Shown here piece after piece: positions 60,267 through 64,000 of a stretch of 64,000 nt of DNA. The notes beneath the pieces are model-generated. The model worked only from the letters and a program-made list of their open reading frames with translations. It was not told where the DNA came from and did not search any database. A program made the position numbers and the translations under genes. How positions within the stretch are numbered: the stretch's first letter is position 1; each line of letters opens with the position of its first letter. This DNA is from an uncultured candidate division WWE3 bacterium (GTDB lineage Bacteria; Patescibacteriota; WWE3; UBA101185; UBA10185): NCBI GenBank assembly GCA_938004185.1, contig CALKWN010000065.1, positions 496,001-560,000 of the forward strand, in the 5' to 3' direction.

Positions 60267-61590
60267 TTAGATTAATCCAATTTTGTTCATGGTATTTTGC
60301 AGGTTCTATCTGTGCCTTATCATATAAGGTTGTATAAACAAAAATTTGTTTACGTATCAAGTTATCCCATGAGTATTTTTGCGAACTATTTACTGCTATT
60401 TTAGAAAGTGAAACCAAACGCTGTTTATCTTTTAAAAGACTATCAATTGCCTCCACAAAACCTTCCCATCCTCGGTTTTTATCAACCACTATTGCATTTT
60501 CACCTGCAACCAAATAGTCTTCATAAGCCTTCAAATTGGTACATACAGGCAAGGTACCGCAGGCCATACAGTCTAGATTTAGTAGCCCAAACCCTTCATC
60601 TGTTGAAGGAAACACAGCAATATCTCCAGAGCGTATGAGATCTGCCAATACTTTCTCCTTCTTTCCCGGGATGTAAATAAAATCCTTATCTGTGGATAAT
60701 ATTTCCATTCTTGATGGCACGTCCTGCGAATCCCATAACGTCATCCTTAGAGAACCGATAAGACTACTCATTTCTTCCAAGTATTCTTGCTCTCGGACGC
60801 GTCCCATAAAGACGGTGACAATACGGTGCCCCCTTTCTTTAATCTTGTTTGCTGTACGTATGACTTCAATTTGTCTCTTTTGGTGCTTTATAGTGTTGGG
60901 GCTTATTAGAATTGTTTTTCCATTGTTCTCCAACTGCATTATATCTTTCTTGGCATAGAAAATTTCAGTATCCACTCCCAACGGAATATGAATCAACTTG
61001 TCGTCAGTTATTTTGTATTCGGTCCTAATAGTATTCATTTCTCCCATAGATTGACAACTAATAGCAGGTACTTTTCTAATCACTTCCATCTCGAAATCAA
61101 TTCTTTCCTGTGGTGGGAATTCAAACTCTCTGCCGACTGTTAAAAGCAGCGGACTAAAGGTTGTTTTACTTAGATAGGGCAGGTCTCCATCTAACAAGAT
61201 CCAGCCTGCAAGCGAAAGAAGGTGAAAATAATGATAAATATCAAATTTTTCTGCATCGAAGTATGTCTTTACGTTTCTTAGAAAGGATGCTGATTCTTGG
61301 ACTTGTTCCTGCCATGTTTTGCTTTTTAAAGGCTCGTAGGGTAGTCGATAAATTGTAAGACGTTTATTTACACGAACTTTGCCTACACCGGCTTCTTTCT
61401 GCATCTCTGCTTTTGTATTTGTCCTCTTGCTATTTTCTGATGAGTATTTATCTAGCCTGGTGAAAACGTGTATGTCATGACCTAGCTTGTGGAGAGCTTT
61501 TATATAATTCCGCACCAGAACACAGCCACCATTCATATCGTGAGGCGATATAAAAGGATCTATTCTCGCTGTAATTAAGGATATTTTCAC
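60259..61590 (-). CDS. GT4-type glycosyltransferase
   Basis: 443 aa, starting with GTG at 61590. Acceptor domain with FISPHDMNGGCVLVRNYIKALHKLG and donor domain with ISPNTIKHQKRQIEVIRTA and DEGFGLLNLDCMACGTLPVCTN. First gene of the glycosyltransferase-kinase-glycosyltransferase group. TATAAT (61597-61602) is exactly 6 nt before the GTG, so the mRNA is probably leaderless. Confidence 0.9.
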   Translation of the reverse strand: MKISLITARIDPFISPHDMNGGCVLVRNYIKALHKLGHDIHVFTRLDKYSSENSKRTNTKAEMQKEAGVGKVRVNKRLTIYRLPYEPLKSKTWQEQVQESASFLRNVKTYFDAEKFDIYHYFHLLSLAGWILLDGDLPYLSKTTFSPLLLTVGREFEFPPQERIDFEMEVIRKVPAISCQSMGEMNTIRTEYKITDDKLIHIPLGVDTEIFYAKKDIMQLENNGKTILISPNTIKHQKRQIEVIRTANKIKERGHRIVTVFMGRVREQEYLEEMSSLIGSLRMTLWDSQDVPSRMEILSTDKDFIYIPGKKEKVLADLIRSGDIAVFPSTDEGFGLLNLDCMACGTLPVCTNLKAYEDYLVAGENAIVVDKNRGWEGFVEAIDSLLKDKQRLVSLSKIAVNSSQKYSWDNLIRKQIFVYTTLYDKAQIEPAKYHEQNWINLND

Positions 61591-61614
61591 AATAAGATTA
61601 TATCAAAGTATAAT
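61586..61614 (+). promoter_or_regulatory. Promoter of the 72-aa gene, overlapping a divergent promoter
   Basis: Plus strand TTCACA (61586-61591), 17-nt spacer, TATAAT (61609-61614), 6 nt, ATG. The minus-strand TATAAT of the glycosyltransferase group (61597-61602) lies inside this spacer, so the two promoters are likely to compete. Confidence 0.6.
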
Positions 61615-61620
61615 TGCATT

Positions 61621-61839
61621 ATGGTCTCACAAATAGATACACAATTAGAAAAACTAATCACCTTAGAAAAAATCAAGGATAGTGACATGGAGGATTACTT
61701 AGGGAGTTTGCCCAACGATCTCTCAGAGCTATTAGAGATTTTAAAAAATATAAGAAGTCACATAAGAATATACGGCAGAAAGAGCGTTAGTTTAGAAGAC
61801 TATATTGAGGGTTTAAAAAAACGATTGAAGGTGGATTGA
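61621..61839 (+). CDS. Small helical protein, unknown
   Basis: 72 aa, charged and helical throughout (QLEKLITLEKIKDSDMEDYL; LSELLEILKNIRSHIRI). No family recognised. Kept because a consensus TATAAT is exactly 6 nt before its ATG. It stands alone between the glycosyltransferase group and the next gene. Confidence 0.55.
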   Translation: MVSQIDTQLEKLITLEKIKDSDMEDYLGSLPNDLSELLEILKNIRSHIRIYGRKSVSLEDYIEGLKKRLKVD

Positions 61840-62026
61840 AAACAGGCAACAATTAACTCTTAATTATTTATTGGTCAGGGTCGAGTTCTTCGAAGTCTCT
61901 TTACCAATATTCTCATCAGTTTTTACATAAGTTGTTGTCGGTGTTGTCATTAAAAGCTCTATGTATAAACTTTAATAAATACTGATTATGTTGCCCGTAC
62001 ATACTATTTGAACTAATATCCTAAAT

Positions 62027-62728
62027 GTGGGCTTTATTGATGGACAACCACAACTAATAATCGTACTTGACAAGGACATGGAAAAATGGACTCTTAAAGA
62101 GTTTCTTACATACGATCCAGAGGATATGTTCAGTAACACCATACTTGATTTAAATACTTCTCTAGAAAAAGGTAGGAACTTTAATAAAACAGATAGGGAA
62201 AGCTTCTTTGCAGACTGTATCAACAAAGTATACGAAAAGGAAACTAATAAACTAGAGGACACCAAAGTAAAATTACAAGAAGATTGGAATAAAGTTCAAG
62301 ATAAGTTCTTAAACATTTCTTCAGAACTTTTTAATGGGCACGGGTGGCCACAAGGTAACTACATTGGGTTTCTCTCAATATTCAACTGTAACCCTAGATT
62401 TATCGATCAGAAGTCATTTCAGTGCTATTACAAGCACCAAGAGGGTTTAGTTTATGTGTGTGCACATGAAATGCTGCACTTCATGTTCTACTCTTATTTA
62501 TATTCACATCCAGAACTGATAGTTGGCGTTTCTGAAATGCAGATCTGGAAGGTTTCGGAGATATTTAATGTTGTGGTCCTAAGCTTTCCTGAATTTGTAG
62601 AAGTTACAAAAAACCCAAAACCCAGACCGTATCCAAAACATAAAGAGCTTATTCCTAGATTTGAAAAATTATGGGTAGAAGATTCCCACGTTGATTCTTT
62701 CATTCGAAATAGCTTTTATCTTCTGTAG
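62027..62728 (+). CDS. Putative zinc metallopeptidase (HExxH)
   Basis: 233 aa starting at GTG 62027 with TAATAT 7 nt upstream. A zinc motif HEMLH occurs in VYVCAHEMLHFMFYSYL (about 145-160), and a Glu in SEIFNVV ~27 residues later could be a third ligand as in gluzincins. No signal peptide. No close family recognised, and its substrate is unknown. Confidence 0.6.
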   Translation: MGFIDGQPQLIIVLDKDMEKWTLKEFLTYDPEDMFSNTILDLNTSLEKGRNFNKTDRESFFADCINKVYEKETNKLEDTKVKLQEDWNKVQDKFLNISSELFNGHGWPQGNYIGFLSIFNCNPRFIDQKSFQCYYKHQEGLVYVCAHEMLHFMFYSYLYSHPELIVGVSEMQIWKVSEIFNVVVLSFPEFVEVTKNPKPRPYPKHKELIPRFEKLWVEDSHVDSFIRNSFYLL

Positions 62729-62868
62729 CTTCCTATTTGACAGCCAGAATAGTACAGCCAGCGCTAACCGGGTTTCTGACCACGGTACTCAACCACAACT
62801 TTTGCGTAACACCGGGATTTCTAAAGCTACGGTTGTTGTTACCATACTAACTACTGTAACATTTAGGT

Positions 62869-63339
62869 ATGGAGAATACTAAATTCGTTAAGGACTTGAT
62901 TAAAGGTAAGATTGTTGAAACAATATTTAAACACATGTTCACGGAAACTGGGTACTTTACTGCTATTCCGTTTGGTTATGAAAATACCATCCCCCAGTTA
63001 GCCCAATTTCACGAGCTCATAAAAATTCCTAAAATAATCAATAACTTCAATAGAATGCCGGACTTTGTGCTGATTAGCGAAGATAAAAAATCTGCTTATA
63101 TTGTGGAAGTAAAATATCGAAGCAAAATAGATAAAACTGAAATTTTAAAAACGGTTTTAGAGTCAACAAGGAATTGGGACCCGCTATTCCTGTTCGTAGC
63201 TACAAAAGATGCCTTCTACCTAACTGCTTGCAACAACATAATAAATAAAGATGGTGACATGGAATATTTACCTCATAGCTGGATAAATGAAACTACTCAA
63301 AAGAAATACCTTAAGGTTTTAAACGAGTTTATCCATTAA
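62869..63339 (+). CDS. PD-(D/E)XK nuclease-like protein
   Basis: 156 aa. The core PDFVLISEDKKSAYIVEVKYRS (about 64-85) gives Asp...Glu-x-Lys of the PD-(D/E)XK fold, with a following alpha/beta segment (RNWDPLFLFVAT). Such small proteins include restriction-type and repair nucleases; without a methylase or toxin neighbour the role is unclear. TAACAT lies 6 nt before the ATG. Confidence 0.65.
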   Translation: MENTKFVKDLIKGKIVETIFKHMFTETGYFTAIPFGYENTIPQLAQFHELIKIPKIINNFNRMPDFVLISEDKKSAYIVEVKYRSKIDKTEILKTVLESTRNWDPLFLFVATKDAFYLTACNNIINKDGDMEYLPHSWINETTQKKYLKVLNEFIH

Positions 63340-63453
63340 AAAAACATAAGTTCCAAATATCACTCGTTCCCCCACTCAAGAAATAGAAACAAAAACCCTT
63401 AAATCGTTAGACCCCCAAAGTATCTAAAACCTCAAAAACACAGCTCTTTGTTG

Positions 63454-63948
63454 TTAAACATTCAAAACTTCCCTAACAATACCAACATGTTCGGGGTGAC
63501 ATCCGTGCGTTAACAAACTAAAAGCCCTTTCCATCTCAACCCACAAAATTTCTTTTATCACTTTCTTCTCGTATTCCACAAGATTCTGATCAACTTTTTT
63601 GTCACTTAGCAATTTAACTAAAAATAAATGGTCGGTTTTTATCCAAATAATATCTTTATCGAGTTCGTAAGTTGTTGATCCTAAATAGTTTTGAATTTGA
63701 AAATCGCAATAACCTGTCTCCTCGGTTAACTCTCTTGCCGCCGCCTCTTCCAGGGATTCTTTCCCCTCTTTGCTTCCTCCCGGTAAAACATACGATTCCT
63801 CACCTTTTTTTGAGACTTCGCGAAGAACTAGTAACTCATAAGCTCCCGGGCATGAAGAAGATTCACGATAAAGGTAACTTTTTGCCGACGTGATTACTTT
63901 TCTGCTTTTATTTACAGAGGTAGTGTCTGTTATTCTTGTGCTTTCCAT
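63454..63948 (-). CDS. Nudix hydrolase
   Basis: 164 aa from the ATG at 63948; an upstream in-frame start would add 7 residues, but TACCAT is exactly 6 nt before this one. Nudix box GGSKEGKESLEEAAARELTEETG (about 76-98) is complete; ESTRITDTTSVNKSRKVIT precedes it. Substrate unknown. This is the third Nudix domain in the last 9 kb. Confidence 0.85.
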   Translation of the reverse strand: MESTRITDTTSVNKSRKVITSAKSYLYRESSSCPGAYELLVLREVSKKGEESYVLPGGSKEGKESLEEAAARELTEETGYCDFQIQNYLGSTTYELDKDIIWIKTDHLFLVKLLSDKKVDQNLVEYEKKVIKEILWVEMERAFSLLTHGCHPEHVGIVREVLNV

Positions 63949-64000
63949 ATAAAAATGGTAACACGTCAAATGAGAAAGATTTCCGGAATCCTACTTTGCA

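Noticed and set aside
1..63999. Use of UGA as a sense codon, as in some CPR groups
   Set aside because: Known genes end at UGA, UAA or UAG at the expected lengths and no conserved domain crosses an in-frame UGA.

Overview
The window looks like a chromosome segment of a Candidate Phyla Radiation (Patescibacteria) bacterium. Evidence: an AT-rich, tightly packed genome with bacterial information genes in reduced forms (IF-2 of 498 aa, a Lon AAA+ module without protease, DnaJ without zinc fingers), RNase J plus RNase Y plus PNPase, a sortase with an LPXTG-type giant surface protein, a short archaeal/eukaryal-type AspRS, and many N-anchored envelope proteins of unknown function. The exact class cannot be settled from the sequence; Katanobacteria/Microgenomates-like lineages are plausible. 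The standard genetic code works throughout. Many genes have a TATAAT-like -10 box 6-8 nt before the start codon, so leaderless mRNAs appear common.

Layout. 1-18.8 kb (minus strand): ftsK (partial), RNA decay and repair (rnj, udg), a Lon-like ATPase, pnp-rpsO, a degenerate DHH protein, infB, nusA, dnaJ, hup, ymdB-like, rny, recX-recA, gltX. 18.9-34.9 kb: an envelope and secretion block (D,D-carboxypeptidase, secDF, DUF3048 lipoprotein-like protein, sortase and its 1974-aa substrate) with aspS and recJ. 34.9-35.4 kb has no gene but is rich in hairpins and terminators. 35.4-51.8 kb: pepF, greA, lysS, small envelope proteins, a 34-aa Lys-rich histone-like protein with a hairpin-rich leader, SDR, M20 peptidase, tRNA-Glu, VanW, NYN and a tandem GGDEF protein.

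From tRNA-Gln (51.9 kb) onward the content is accessory. Two ~111-bp repeats, at 52.0 and 56.0 kb, each end in a copy of the tRNA-Gln 3' end and bracket ~4 kb. That interval holds a candidate RiPP system: a 70-aa precursor whose core is eleven Tyr-X-Asp triplets, a radical SAM/SPASM maturase, a transglutaminase-fold protein (candidate peptidase), a divergent methyltransferase and a Nudix hydrolase. I think this is the most likely undescribed system here: a Tyr-type cyclophane ('triceptide'-like) peptide in a CPR bacterium. The 56-61.6 kb part is a glycosyltransferase group, including a Nudix-glycosyltransferase fusion and an APH-fold kinase. The end carries a small HExxH protein, a PD-(D/E)XK nuclease-like protein and a further Nudix hydrolase.

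The bracketing repeats and a third copy beside tRNA-Glu share a fold supported by compensatory base changes, so they look like one family of structured, tRNA-associated elements.
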